DNA of 64,000 bases from Collinsella sp. (GCA_018373675.1 JAHAGQ010000001.1:162490-226489); one strand, 5' to 3'. Numbered from the stretch's first letter, positions 1 to 8,287 are shown. Program-made: numbers and translations. The notes: generated by a model from the letters alone, not told the origin.

Positions 1-505
1 GCGAGAGCGCGGTCATGGAACGCAGCAGCGGGGTCTTCTTGTCCAGGGCCTCGCCCGTGTAGGAGCAGAAAGCCGTGGGGATGCACAGGACATCGTCCTT
101 GATAAAGGCGGGGCTAGTGGGGTCCCAAGCGGTGTAGCCACGGGCCTCGAAGGTAGCACGCAGGCCGCCGTTGGGGAAGCTCGAGGCATCGGGCTCGCCC
201 TGGATGAGGTTCTTGCCCGTAAACTTGGTAATGGCGGTGCCGTCGTGGTTGGGCTCCAGGAAGCTGTCGTGCTTCTCGGAAGTAATGCCCGAAAGCGGCT
301 GGAACCAGTGCGCATAGTGCGTCGCGCCCTTGGAGATGGCCCAGACCTTCATGGCATGGGCAACGGCGTTGGCCACATCCAGGTCGAGCGGCTCACCGCC
401 CTCGAGGGTTGCAGCAAGGCGGTTCCAAATGTCCTTGGGGAGGTAGTCCTTCATGACTTCCTCAGAGAACACCATGGTCCCGAAGCGGTCAGTAAGTTCG
501 GCCAT
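1..505 (-). CDS. glnN: Glutamine synthetase type III, N-terminal part (cut by left edge)
   Basis: Type III glutamine synthetase condenses glutamate and ammonia using ATP; the family is a cytosolic dodecamer of about 700 residues. Only the first 168 codons are visible, with no stop before the window edge. The peptide starts MAELTDRFGTMVFSEEVMKD and has the GSIII-type stretch THYAHWFQPLSGITSEKHDS around residues 62-80, then a GYTAWDPTSPAFI segment. ATG at 503-505 is preceded by a GGGAG ribosome site. It is divergent from metF, and a sequence resembling a pair of actinobacterial GlnR boxes lies 80-117 bp upstream of the start. A second, GSI-like gene lies at 59867-61204. The family call is firm; the symbol glnN follows usage for GSIII. 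Confidence 0.88.
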   Translation of the reverse strand, partial: MAELTDRFGTMVFSEEVMKDYLPKDIWNRLAATLEGGEPLDLDVANAVAHAMKVWAISKGATHYAHWFQPLSGITSEKHDSFLEPNHDGTAITKFTGKNLIQGEPDASSFPNGGLRATFEARGYTAWDPTSPAFIKDDVLCIPTAFCSYTGEALDKKTPLLRSMTALS

Positions 506-560
506 ACGGAACTCCCTTCGTATCGGCACCGCGTGAGAAGCGGTGTTGATTACTAACGAA

Positions 561-580
561 CGAGTCATAGCTTAGACTCG
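561..580. promoter_or_regulatory. Short palindrome upstream of glnN
   Basis: CGAGTC and GACTCG arms (6 bp, perfect) enclose 8 bases, 56-75 bp upstream of the glnN start. It could be an operator or a 5' leader hairpin; no regulator is assigned. Confidence 0.35.
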
Positions 581-584
581 CCGT

Positions 585-622
585 GTTTCCGCGACATTAC
601 CGTTATGTTGCTGTCGCGAAAC
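585..622 (-). promoter_or_regulatory. Paired GlnR-box-like operator of glnN
   Basis: Read on the plus strand the site is GTTTC-N6-ATTAC, six bases, then GTTGC-N6-GAAAC, forming a long imperfect palindrome (585-596 against 612-622). The actinobacterial GlnR consensus is gTnAc-n6-GaAAc with 6-base spacing. Both GAAAC halves match exactly and each GTnAC half has one mismatch. A third looser match, GTTAC-N6-GAGGC, starts at 633. A GlnR-like regulator is encoded at 59154-59816. Seen: the pattern. Inferred: the binding protein. Confidence 0.5.
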
Positions 623-741
623 CAATCAATGAGGTTACCCTATCGAGGCGGCGTTGCCACCCTCAACAGCCAATCAACTGCATAAATTGCAGACCTCTCC
701 CCATGGTTTAAGGGTAGTCAATTTGGGATGGAGCTCTATTA

Positions 742-767
742 ACTGGTATTTTGCATCAGATACCAGT
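742..767. promoter_or_regulatory. Palindrome in the glnN-metF divergent region
   Basis: ACTGGTAT and ATACCAGT are perfect 8-bp arms around 10 bases, about 165 bp upstream of metF. It may be an operator for the methionine genes. No SAM or B12 riboswitch pattern was recognised in the rest of this 426-bp gap. Confidence 0.35.
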
Positions 768-931
768 CTTTATAGTCCGTGCCTAGATTAGCCGCTCTGT
801 TATAGAGAAAGCCGATAGCAAGGCATCTTTGATTGGTATCCCCGAATAACGAGTGAAACTCCACCGTGACACAGTGGTGCTGTAGAATCCTTACAACACA
901 TCACACTATTACGTATCTAGAGGAGCACGAT

Positions 932-1804
932 ATGCGCGTCGACGAGGTTTTTAAGCAGGCAGCATCCCAGGGCACCGCGCCCGTTTCGTTTGAGATGTTC
1001 CCGCCCAAGGGCGAGCTCACCCTCGACACGGCTCGCGAAGTGGCAGGCAATCTGTGCAAGCTTTCGCCGAGCTTTGTCTCGGTCACCTGCTCGGCCGGCG
1101 GCTCGGGCAACGGTGCCACCACCGCCCCCATCGCGCATATGATTTCGAGCGAATTCGACACGCCCTCGGTGGCACACCTTACCTGCGTGGGCCGCTCGCA
1201 TGCCGATATCGCCGCCAAGATCGACGAGTATCGCACCGCCGGCGTTGAAAACATCCTGGCCCTGCGTGGAGATCTCCCTGCCGGCGCGACCGAGGACGAC
1301 AAGCCCGCCTCCGACTACGCCTACGCCCGCGACCTCATCCCCGAGCTCGTCGACGCCGGCTTTTGCGTGGGCGCCGCAGCCTACCCCGAGGGCCACATTG
1401 CCTGTGAGGATCTCAACCTCTCGGTCGAACACCTCAAGCAAAAACAGGACGCCGGCGCGAGCTTCTTTGTGACGCAGCTCTTCTTTGATAACGAGTGCTT
1501 CTACCGTTTTCGCGAGCTTGCCGACAAGGCCGGCATCACCGTGCCCATTACCGCGGGCATCATGCCGTTTATGGGCAAGTCGCAGATCAGCCGCATGGTC
1601 TTTATGTGCGGCGCGTCGCTGCCCTCCCCCGTCATCAAGATTCTCGCCAAGTACGAGAACGACCCCGAGAGCCTGCAGGCAGCCGGTGTAGATTATGCCG
1701 CCCGCCAGCTTTGCGACCTCAAGGAGCACGGCGCCGACGGCCTGCACCTGTACACTATGAACCGTCCTGCGATCGCCGCGACCATTATGGAGCGCCTGGG
1801 GTAA
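932..1804 (+). CDS. metF: 5,10-methylenetetrahydrofolate reductase
   Basis: MetF reduces 5,10-methylene-THF to 5-methyl-THF, the methyl donor used by MetH; cytosolic flavoprotein. The 290-residue protein has the family length and opens with MRVDEVFKQAAS followed by PVSFEMFPPKG, the conserved MetF entry motif. Later stretches ILALRGDLPAG, GAAAYPEGH and FVTQLFFDN match the folate/FAD-binding barrel. The in-frame ATG at 866 has no ribosome site; ATG at 932 follows AGAGGAG. The stop codon overlaps the next start by one base (TAATG), so it is cotranscribed and probably translationally coupled to the MetH reactivation gene, with metH next. Confidence 0.93.
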   Translation: MRVDEVFKQAASQGTAPVSFEMFPPKGELTLDTAREVAGNLCKLSPSFVSVTCSAGGSGNGATTAPIAHMISSEFDTPSVAHLTCVGRSHADIAAKIDEYRTAGVENILALRGDLPAGATEDDKPASDYAYARDLIPELVDAGFCVGAAAYPEGHIACEDLNLSVEHLKQKQDAGASFFVTQLFFDNECFYRFRELADKAGITVPITAGIMPFMGKSQISRMVFMCGASLPSPVIKILAKYENDPESLQAAGVDYAARQLCDLKEHGADGLHLYTMNRPAIAATIMERLG

Positions 1805-2592
1805 TGGAAAAACCGCACATCGATACAACCGCTGTCGAAGTGCCGGCCGACCTTGCGTCGCCGGCGCTTTACCGTGTCGATGCTGCGCACCATCCCCGTG
1901 TCGACCGTGCCGAGATGCTGCGGTATCTGGGTTACGGCGGCCAGCAGATCGAGCCCGAGCTGTCACGACGTATTGAGCTTGTGGTCGAGCGTCTGGAACT
2001 TGACATTGAGCCCCGTGGCGTGCGCCGCGTGTTTGCCGTCGATGCCACGGGCGTGGACGAACAAAGTGAGCCTTGCATTCGCTTGGTCGGCACCAACGTT
2101 GAGCTGCGAGGTCGCGATATCTATCGACATCTCAAAGATGCCCGCTTTGCCGCGCTCATGGCATGTACCCTCGGCATGGACGCCGAGCGTCGCCTGCGCA
2201 CCACGGGAGCCCAACATCCCCTGGAGGGCGCCGTGCTCGACGCCGCGTGCTCCGCTTACGTGGAAGCCGCCGTTGAGCAAATGGACCAGCAGGTCAAGAC
2301 GGACGCCGCCACACACGGGCTCGCCGGCAACTGGCGCTTTAGTCCCGGCTATGGCGACTGCCCGCTCTCGGCCCAGCGCTCGATCGTCAATGCGCTCAAC
2401 GCCACGCGGCTCATCGGGCTTACCGTCACACCCACCAGCCTGCTCATGCCCACCAAAAGCGTGACCGCGGTGATCGGCCTATTCGACGGCGAGGTCCACG
2501 ACGCCCAGAGCCGCCCCACCTGCAATATCTGCCGCATGCGCGAACACTGCCGCTTCCGCGCCGCCCACACCACCTGCTATTCCAGCCATTAG
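1804..2592 (+). CDS. Stand-alone MetH reactivation-domain protein (Fe-S type)
   Basis: This 262-residue protein resembles the AdoMet-binding activation region of cobalamin-dependent methionine synthase, carrying the signature SPGYGDCPLSAQ near residue 181. In E. coli that region is fused to the MetH C-terminus and restores oxidised cob(II)alamin by reductive methylation. The metH gene just downstream lacks the region, so the function is split between two polypeptides, as known in Thermotoga and some Firmicutes. The C-terminus has a cysteine set, CNICRMREHCRFR followed by TTC, that could hold an Fe-S cluster. It overlaps metF by one base and ends 9 bp before metH. Confidence 0.85.
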   Translation: MEKPHIDTTAVEVPADLASPALYRVDAAHHPRVDRAEMLRYLGYGGQQIEPELSRRIELVVERLELDIEPRGVRRVFAVDATGVDEQSEPCIRLVGTNVELRGRDIYRHLKDARFAALMACTLGMDAERRLRTTGAQHPLEGAVLDAACSAYVEAAVEQMDQQVKTDAATHGLAGNWRFSPGYGDCPLSAQRSIVNALNATRLIGLTVTPTSLLMPTKSVTAVIGLFDGEVHDAQSRPTCNICRMREHCRFRAAHTTCYSSH

Positions 2593-2601
2593 GAGCCCCC
2601 G

Positions 2602-5151
2602 ATGTTTACTCCGCTTATCACTCATGATTCTGACGGCACTGCATTGGCGGCACCCGTTGATGCCGCACGTCGCAACGGTGCCACGTACAAGACGCGCACG
2701 ATCGACGATCTGCGCATTAAGGACGATCGCCTGCGCGCCGCCATCGAGGGCACGGGGCACTTGCTGTTCGACGGCGGTATGGGCACCATGTTGCAGGCCG
2801 CTGGTATGAAGGCGGGCGCCCTGCCCGAGCTGCTCAACTTTGAGGAACCCCAGGTTATCACTGATATCCAACGTCAATATGTCGAGGCCGGCTGCGACGT
2901 GATTACCGCCAACACCTTTGGCGCCAACGCCCACAAGCTCGACGGTGCCGCCACCGTGGCAGACGTCTTTGCCGCGGCCGTCGCCTGTGCCCGCGAGGCC
3001 GGCGCCCGCTACGTCGCCGGCGATATCGGCCCCATCGGCGCGCTGCTTCGCCCCCTGGGTACTCTGAGCTTCGACGAGGCCTACGACCTCTTTGCCGAGG
3101 AAGTGCGCGCCGGCGTCGCCGCGGGTGTGGACCTCTTTATTATCGAGACCATGACCGACCTTGCCGAGATCAAGGCGGCCGTCCTCGCCTGCCGCGAGAA
3201 CTCCGACCTGCCCGTCTTTGCCACCATGACCTTTGAGGAAGACGGTCGCACCTTCCTGGGCACGAGTCCCGAGGTGGCCGCCATCACGCTCGACGCCATC
3301 GGCACCGACGTTTTGGGCATCAACTGCAGCCAAGGACCGGCCGAGCTCCGAGGACTCGCCGCGCGTATGCTCACCGTTACCGACAAGCCTGTTATGGTGC
3401 AGGCCAACGCAGGACTGCCCCACGTGGACGACGACGGCAATACCGTCTTTGATATCCAGGCCCCCGAATACGCCGAAGCCGTCGCCGGCATGATCGCCGA
3501 CGGCGTGAGCGTCGTGGGCGGCTGCTGCGGCACCACGCCGGCGCACATGGCGGCCTTGCGCACGCTTATCGATAACCACACGCCCAGCCCGCGCCACCGC
3601 AAGCCCAGCATGTCGGTCACGAGCGCTCAGACGGTCGTGGACCTTCCCTGTGACGGTCACAAGATTGCCGTCATCGGCGAGCGCATCAATCCCACCGGCA
3701 AAAAGCGCCTGCAGCAGGCCCTGCGCGACGGCGACCTGGACTACGTTGTGAGCCAGGGCATCAGCCAGCAGGAACAGGGCGCCGACATTCTGGACGTCAA
3801 CGTGGGCCTGCCCGAGATCGACGAGGTCAAGATCATCCAACAGGCCACCGAGCAGCTCCAGGGCTCCACGCTGCTGCCGCTGCAGATCGACTCCACCGAT
3901 CCCGCCGCTGTCGAGGCCGCCGTGCGCCGCTACGCCGGCAAGCCCATCATCAACTCGGTCAATGGCAAGCAGCAGATCATGGATGAGATCTTTCCGCTGG
4001 TCGCCCACTACGGCACCAACGTTGTCGGCCTTACGCTCGACGAAGGCGGCATCCCCGATACCGCCGAGGCTCGCTTCGCCATCGCCGAGCACATCGTGGC
4101 CGAGGCTGCCCGTTACGGCATCGGACCGGACCGCATCCTCATCGACTGCCTGGTCATGACCGCCTCGACCAACCAGCGCCAGGCCGAGCAGATCCTGCGC
4201 GCCATGTCCCTGTGCAAGGAGCGCCTGGGCGTCAAATGCGCGCTCGGCGTGTCGAACATCAGCTTTGGCCTGCCTGCCCGCCCGCTGCTGGGTTCGGTCT
4301 TTTTGGCCGCCGCCTTTGGCGCAGGCCTGGACGCCCCCATCATGAACCCGGGTTCCAAGCGCTTTATGGACACCGTCTACAGCTATCGCGTCCTGAGCGT
4401 TGAGGACGAGGGCTCGACCGGATACATCGAGCGCTACGCCGGCTGGACCGATCCGTATAAGATCGCCGCAAACCCGATAGCAGCTCAGGCCGCATCGACC
4501 GACACCGTGCCCGCCGCCGGCACCGACGGCAACGACGACCCGATTCGTCGCATGGTCGTCTCGGGCCGCAAAGGCGAGATCGCTGCCGAGACCGAGCGTC
4601 TGCTGGCAGACCACGACGCTATGGATCTTATCAACAACCACTTTATCCCCGCCCTCGACGAAGTTGGCGTCCTCTTTGACCAGGGCAAGTTCTTCTTGCC
4701 GCAGCTTATGGCCTCGGCCGAGGCCGCACGCGTGGGCTTCGACACCATCAAGCGCCTGATGCCTGCCGGCGAGATTGCCGACAAGGGCAAGATCTGCGTG
4801 GCCACCGTTAAAGGCGATATCCACGATATTGGCAAGAACATCGTCAAAATGTTGCTCGATAACTACGGCTACACCGTCTTTGACCTGGGCCGCGACGTCG
4901 ATCCGCAGGAGGTACTCAAGACCGTCAAGGAGCGCGATATCAAACTCGTCGGCCTCTCGGCGCTTATGACTACCACGGTCGTCGCCATGGAGGAGACCAT
5001 CAAGCTGCTTCATTCCGAGGTGCCGGGCGTCAAGATCATCGTGGGCGGCGCCGTGCTCACCCCCGAATACGCCAAGCAGATCGGCGCGGACTACTACGCC
5101 AAGGACGCCGCCGAAAGCGCTCGTATTGCCGAAGAGGTCTTTGGGCAGTAA
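2602..5151 (+). CDS. metH: Cobalamin-dependent methionine synthase (lacks reactivation domain)
   Basis: Transfers methyl from 5-methyl-THF to homocysteine through cobalamin. Domains in order: an unusual ~40-residue N-terminal extension; a homocysteine-binding barrel with zinc cysteines in GINCSQGP (Cys242) and VGGCCGTTP (about 306-310); a pterin-binding domain (IGERINPTGKK, about 355-620); a cap region; and a cobalamin-binding domain with GDIHDIGKN, His741 being the expected lower cobalt ligand. At 849 residues it is about 370 shorter than E. coli MetH because the C-terminal activation domain is absent; the preceding gene supplies it. The start follows AGGAG. A long hairpin sits 26 bp after the stop. 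Confidence 0.94.
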   Translation: MFTPLITHDSDGTALAAPVDAARRNGATYKTRTIDDLRIKDDRLRAAIEGTGHLLFDGGMGTMLQAAGMKAGALPELLNFEEPQVITDIQRQYVEAGCDVITANTFGANAHKLDGAATVADVFAAAVACAREAGARYVAGDIGPIGALLRPLGTLSFDEAYDLFAEEVRAGVAAGVDLFIIETMTDLAEIKAAVLACRENSDLPVFATMTFEEDGRTFLGTSPEVAAITLDAIGTDVLGINCSQGPAELRGLAARMLTVTDKPVMVQANAGLPHVDDDGNTVFDIQAPEYAEAVAGMIADGVSVVGGCCGTTPAHMAALRTLIDNHTPSPRHRKPSMSVTSAQTVVDLPCDGHKIAVIGERINPTGKKRLQQALRDGDLDYVVSQGISQQEQGADILDVNVGLPEIDEVKIIQQATEQLQGSTLLPLQIDSTDPAAVEAAVRRYAGKPIINSVNGKQQIMDEIFPLVAHYGTNVVGLTLDEGGIPDTAEARFAIAEHIVAEAARYGIGPDRILIDCLVMTASTNQRQAEQILRAMSLCKERLGVKCALGVSNISFGLPARPLLGSVFLAAAFGAGLDAPIMNPGSKRFMDTVYSYRVLSVEDEGSTGYIERYAGWTDPYKIAANPIAAQAASTDTVPAAGTDGNDDPIRRMVVSGRKGEIAAETERLLADHDAMDLINNHFIPALDEVGVLFDQGKFFLPQLMASAEAARVGFDTIKRLMPAGEIADKGKICVATVKGDIHDIGKNIVKMLLDNYGYTVFDLGRDVDPQEVLKTVKERDIKLVGLSALMTTTVVAMEETIKLLHSEVPGVKIIVGGAVLTPEYAKQIGADYYAKDAAESARIAEEVFGQ

Positions 5152-5176
5152 CACAACGGAAACAACCGAGCACCAA

Positions 5177-5214
5177 AACGTGCCGCACGCGCCACTTGGC
5201 ACGTGCGGCACGTT
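5177..5214. terminator. Long near-perfect hairpin after metH
   Basis: AACGTGCCGCACG (5177-5189) pairs with CGTGCGGCACGTT (5202-5214); inside, GCCA pairs with TGGC across a two-base turn, leaving one mismatch in an 18-bp stem. There is no clear U-run, so it may be a terminator, an attenuator for the next gene or a dispersed palindrome. Confidence 0.5.
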
Positions 5215-5259
5215 AGAATATAGGGGACTATGCTCGTTTTGGCAGATAGGAGCGCAAGG

Positions 5260-6624
5260 ATGGCGATCACGCCCGCAGAAATCGCGGAAACCCGCGGCAT
5301 GGTTGAGGAACAGAACCTCGACATCAGGACCATCACCATGGGTGTTTCGCTCATGGGTTGCGGTGACGAGAACCTCGACCGCATGTGCACGAAGATCTAC
5401 GACCACGTGACGCACACGGCTGAGCATCTGGTCGAGACCGCCGAGAACCTCGAGCGCGAGTACGGTATCCCCATCGTCAACAAGCGCGTTTCCGTCACCC
5501 CGGTGGCGCAGATCGCCGCGTGCTGCAAGGATGAGGACCTCACCCCCATCGCGCATGCCCTCGACCGCGCGGCTGAGACGCTCGGCATCGACTACCTGGG
5601 CGGCTTTTCCGCGCTCGTCCAGAAGGGCATCGGCGACGCCGACCGCCGCGTCATCCAGTCCATCCCCCAGGCGCTCGCCACCACGAGCCGCGTCTGCTCC
5701 AGCGTCAACGTCGCCAGCCTGCGCGCCGGTATCAACATGGATGCCGTGCTCATGGCCGCCCAGACCATCATCGATGCCGCCAAGCTCACGGCCGACCAGG
5801 ATTCCGTTGGCGCCTCCAAGTTTGTCTGCTTTGCCAACATGGTCGAGGACTCCCCGTTTATGGCGGGCGCCGTCCACGGCGGTGGCGAGGCCGACGCCGT
5901 CATCAACGTTGGCGTCTCGGGCCCCGGCGTTATGGCTGCTGCCTTGGAGACGCTCCCCGACTCCGCCTCGATGATGGAGGTTGCCGAGAAAATCAAGCAG
6001 ACCGCCTTTAAGATCACCCGCGCCGGCGAGCTCATGAGCCGTGAGGCAGCCCGCCGTCTGGGTGTCGAGAAAGGCATTGTCGACCTGTCGCTGGCTCCCA
6101 CGCCTGCCATCGGCGACTCCGTTGCCCGCATCCTCGAGATCATCGGCGTGGGCACCTGCGGTGGCCCGGGCACGACCTGCGCGCTCGCCATGCTCAACGA
6201 TGCCGTCAAGAAGGGCGGCGTCATGGCCAGCTCCAGCGTGGGCGGTCTCTCCGGCGCTTTCATCCCCGTGTCCGAGGACGCCGGCATGATCGCCGCCGTC
6301 GAGGCCGGTGCGCTTTCGCTCGAGAAGCTCGAGGCCATGACCTGCGTGTGCTCCGTTGGCCTGGACATGATCGCCATCCCCGGCGACACCCCGGTCGAGA
6401 CCATCGCCGGCATCATCGCCGACGAGATGGCCATCGGCGTCATCAACAACAAGACCACGGCCGTCCGCGTGATTCCCGCCATTGGCAAGGGCGTGGGCGA
6501 CTGCGTCGAGTACGGCGGCCTGTTTGGCCGTGCGCCCATCATGCCGGTGAACCCCAACGCCGGCACCGTGCTTGCCCACCGCGGTGGACGCTTCCCGGCG
6601 CCGCTGAACTCGCTGAAGAACTAG
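5260..6624 (+). CDS. DUF711 / UPF0210 (PFL-like) family protein
   Basis: A 454-residue member of the UPF0210/DUF711 family, whose fold resembles pyruvate-formate lyase barrels and whose biochemical role is not established. The N-terminus LDIRTITMGVSLMGCGDENL, then VETAENLEREYGIPIVNKR, and the glycine-rich GVGTCGGPGTTCA are typical, and the length matches the family. ATG at 5260 follows AGGAG with 7-bp spacing; an upstream in-frame ATG at 5230 has none. In many genomes a ~90-residue ACT-domain gene precedes this family; none is present here. A 134-bp nested palindrome starts 17 bp after the stop. Confidence 0.85.
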   Translation: MAITPAEIAETRGMVEEQNLDIRTITMGVSLMGCGDENLDRMCTKIYDHVTHTAEHLVETAENLEREYGIPIVNKRVSVTPVAQIAACCKDEDLTPIAHALDRAAETLGIDYLGGFSALVQKGIGDADRRVIQSIPQALATTSRVCSSVNVASLRAGINMDAVLMAAQTIIDAAKLTADQDSVGASKFVCFANMVEDSPFMAGAVHGGGEADAVINVGVSGPGVMAAALETLPDSASMMEVAEKIKQTAFKITRAGELMSREAARRLGVEKGIVDLSLAPTPAIGDSVARILEIIGVGTCGGPGTTCALAMLNDAVKKGGVMASSSVGGLSGAFIPVSEDAGMIAAVEAGALSLEKLEAMTCVCSVGLDMIAIPGDTPVETIAGIIADEMAIGVINNKTTAVRVIPAIGKGVGDCVEYGGLFGRAPIMPVNPNAGTVLAHRGGRFPAPLNSLKN

Positions 6625-6641
6625 CTGAGGGGTTCGGGCGA

Positions 6642-6775
6642 GGAGCCCCGGGGAGGGCAAATATATAAGGTCGCCTGCTCGGACAGTCCTGACTCGCACG
6701 GAGAGCACATTAAGTGCTCTCCGGCTCGTGCGGAACTCGCGATCGACCTTATATATTTGCCCTCCCCGGGGCTCC
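6642..6775 (+). repeat. 134-bp nested palindromic element, copy 1
   Basis: Outer arms of 32 bp (6642-6673 and 6744-6775) are perfect inverted repeats beginning GGAGCCCCGGGGAGGGC. The centre holds a second hairpin, GGAGAGCAC-ATTAA-GTGCTCTCC (6700-6722). A homologous element of the same length lies at 28398-28532. Shared in gene-sense orientation: GGAGCCCCGG, CAGTCCTG (6684-6691), CACATTAAGTG, GTGCGGAACT (6728-6737) and the closing CCGGGGCTCC. Both follow a stop codon closely, in the same orientation to that gene. Confidence 0.85.
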
Positions 6776-6941
6776 CGCACAACGGGACCTCAGTTGAGTT
6801 CTATCCCGTATGGCAGTCGCTTCGCTCCTGCCCGCCTTGGTTGTGAGAGCGGTTTGGCGTTGGATCGGTTCTTTCTGATATATGCTGGTTGCGGCTCTTC
6901 TTTTGGGAGGAGTCGCTTTTTTGTTGCTAGGAGGTTGGCCC

Positions 6942-7829
6942 GTGGCTGATGATTTGATTCGTTCTGAGCTACTTTCTGCGGATTGGAATGGCGAATGGAT
7001 GCGGCTGCAAGCTGCTCGGCGGCGGGCTGATGATTCTTTTGAATGGGATAAGCGGGCTCGGCATTTTCGGCCCTTGGAGACTGCCCCTTATGCTCGGGAT
7101 TTTATAAAGCTGTTGGCACTTGAGCCCGGCGAGTCGGTGCTCGATATGGGGTGTGGAGCTGGGTCGATTGCTATTCCGCTTGCTCAGGCTGGGCATTCCG
7201 TGATTGCTGCCGACTTCTCTCCTGCCATGTTGGGCACGCTTGATGCCGGCATTGAGTATTACGGGCTCGAAGATCTTATTACGCCGCTTGAGCTTGCTTG
7301 GGATGATGATTGGGATTTGGTTGGACCGGTCGCGAAAGCGGTGGATGTTGCCTTTGCCAGTCGGTCGGTTACGACGACCAATCTAAAAGGTGCGCTTGCC
7401 AAGCTTGACCGTACGGCTCGTCGGCGTTGCGCTGTCACGATGGTCGCCAACTCCAGCCCGCGCTATGATCTGCACTTGATGAACGCCATCGGTGCCTCGG
7501 TTACCTGCAGTAATGGCTTTGTGTATGCTTTTAATATCCTCATTCAGATGGGTGCGTTGCCGCAGGTTACATACTTTGAATCGCCTCGTCGCGATACTTT
7601 CGATAGCCTTGAGGCGGGCGTAGCAGATTTTTCCCGTATGCTCGAGCATGGCAACGAGGATAAGATCGACCGCCTGCGCGACTACATCGCTCAACACATG
7701 ATTGAGAATCCCCGTGCCGGCGAGCCGGGCTCCAAGGGCGTGCCGCAGGGACGCTACATGCTCGACCACGTCCGCAAGGTCCGTTGGGCGTTTATTGCAT
7801 GGGAGCCGGTCTCTGCGCCCAGCTCATAG
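6942..7829 (+). CDS. Class I SAM-dependent methyltransferase
   Basis: A 295-residue protein with the SAM-binding motif I VLDMGCGAGSIAIPLA at about residues 68-83, followed by HSVIAADFSPAML for motif II. The substrate is unknown. I chose GTG at 6942 because it follows TAGGAGG with good spacing; the in-frame ATG at 6882 would add a hydrophobic leader not expected in a soluble methyltransferase, but it cannot be excluded. The first half uses many T-ending codons (GCT, GAT, TTT, CGG) and differs visibly from the C/G-ending use of neighbouring genes, which may reflect acquisition by transfer. It sits alone between a palindromic repeat and yhbY. Confidence 0.8.
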   Translation: MADDLIRSELLSADWNGEWMRLQAARRRADDSFEWDKRARHFRPLETAPYARDFIKLLALEPGESVLDMGCGAGSIAIPLAQAGHSVIAADFSPAMLGTLDAGIEYYGLEDLITPLELAWDDDWDLVGPVAKAVDVAFASRSVTTTNLKGALAKLDRTARRRCAVTMVANSSPRYDLHLMNAIGASVTCSNGFVYAFNILIQMGALPQVTYFESPRRDTFDSLEAGVADFSRMLEHGNEDKIDRLRDYIAQHMIENPRAGEPGSKGVPQGRYMLDHVRKVRWAFIAWEPVSAPSS

Positions 7830-7987
7830 CCTGTTCGCAGCCCGCACTGCCCACTCACTCGGCATCCGCATTCTTTTTGAACTGGGCAAACGCGCTCCAC
7901 ACCGCACCGTTCCTGCGCTATCGTGGGACAGCTCACGTAAATTAAGGCCCCGTCGCGGGGCGCCCCATACATAGAAAGCGAGAACCC

Positions 7988-8287
7988 ATGGCACTGACAG
8001 GAGCACAGGTCAAGCAGCTTCGCAGCATGGCCCATCACCTCAACCCCGCCATCATCATCGGTAAGTCCGATGTCAACGAGGGCACCGTCGAGCAGACGGT
8101 CGCCTACCTGGAGAAGCACGAGCTCGTTAAGTGCTCCGTGCTCGATGGCTCCAGCCTTTCCGCCCGCGAGGCCGCCGAGGAGCTCGCCGAGCGTTGCCAC
8201 GCCGAGGTCGTCCAGGTCATCGGCCGCAAGTTCTCACTGTATCGCGAGTCCTCGCGCAAGGACATCGAGAAGATCAAGCTCGTCTAA
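7988..8287 (+). CDS. yhbY: YhbY family RNA-binding protein
   Basis: A 99-residue CRS1/YhbY-domain protein, a small RNA-binding fold associated with assembly of the large ribosomal subunit. The opening LTGAQVKQLRSMAHHLNPAI and then IGKSDVNEGTVEQ and VIGRKFSLYR are diagnostic. Its length is that of the single-domain bacterial family. It starts after GAAAGCGAG and is followed by a strong intrinsic terminator, so it is probably a single-gene transcript. A short hairpin (GCCCCGTCGCGGGGC) lies in its leader near 7944-7960. Confidence 0.9.
   Translation: MALTGAQVKQLRSMAHHLNPAIIIGKSDVNEGTVEQTVAYLEKHELVKCSVLDGSSLSAREAAEELAERCHAEVVQVIGRKFSLYRESSRKDIEKIKLV

Noticed and set aside
623..931. SAM, cobalamin or T-box riboswitch upstream of metF
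   Set aside because: No conserved boxes of these classes could be identified; only short palindromes are present.
2479..6780. Very long minus-strand open frame (over 1400 codons) across metH and the DUF711 gene
   Set aside because: It is antisense to two well-supported genes. In GC-rich DNA the complementary frame of a real gene often stays open; its product is Gly/His/Val-rich low complexity with no domain.
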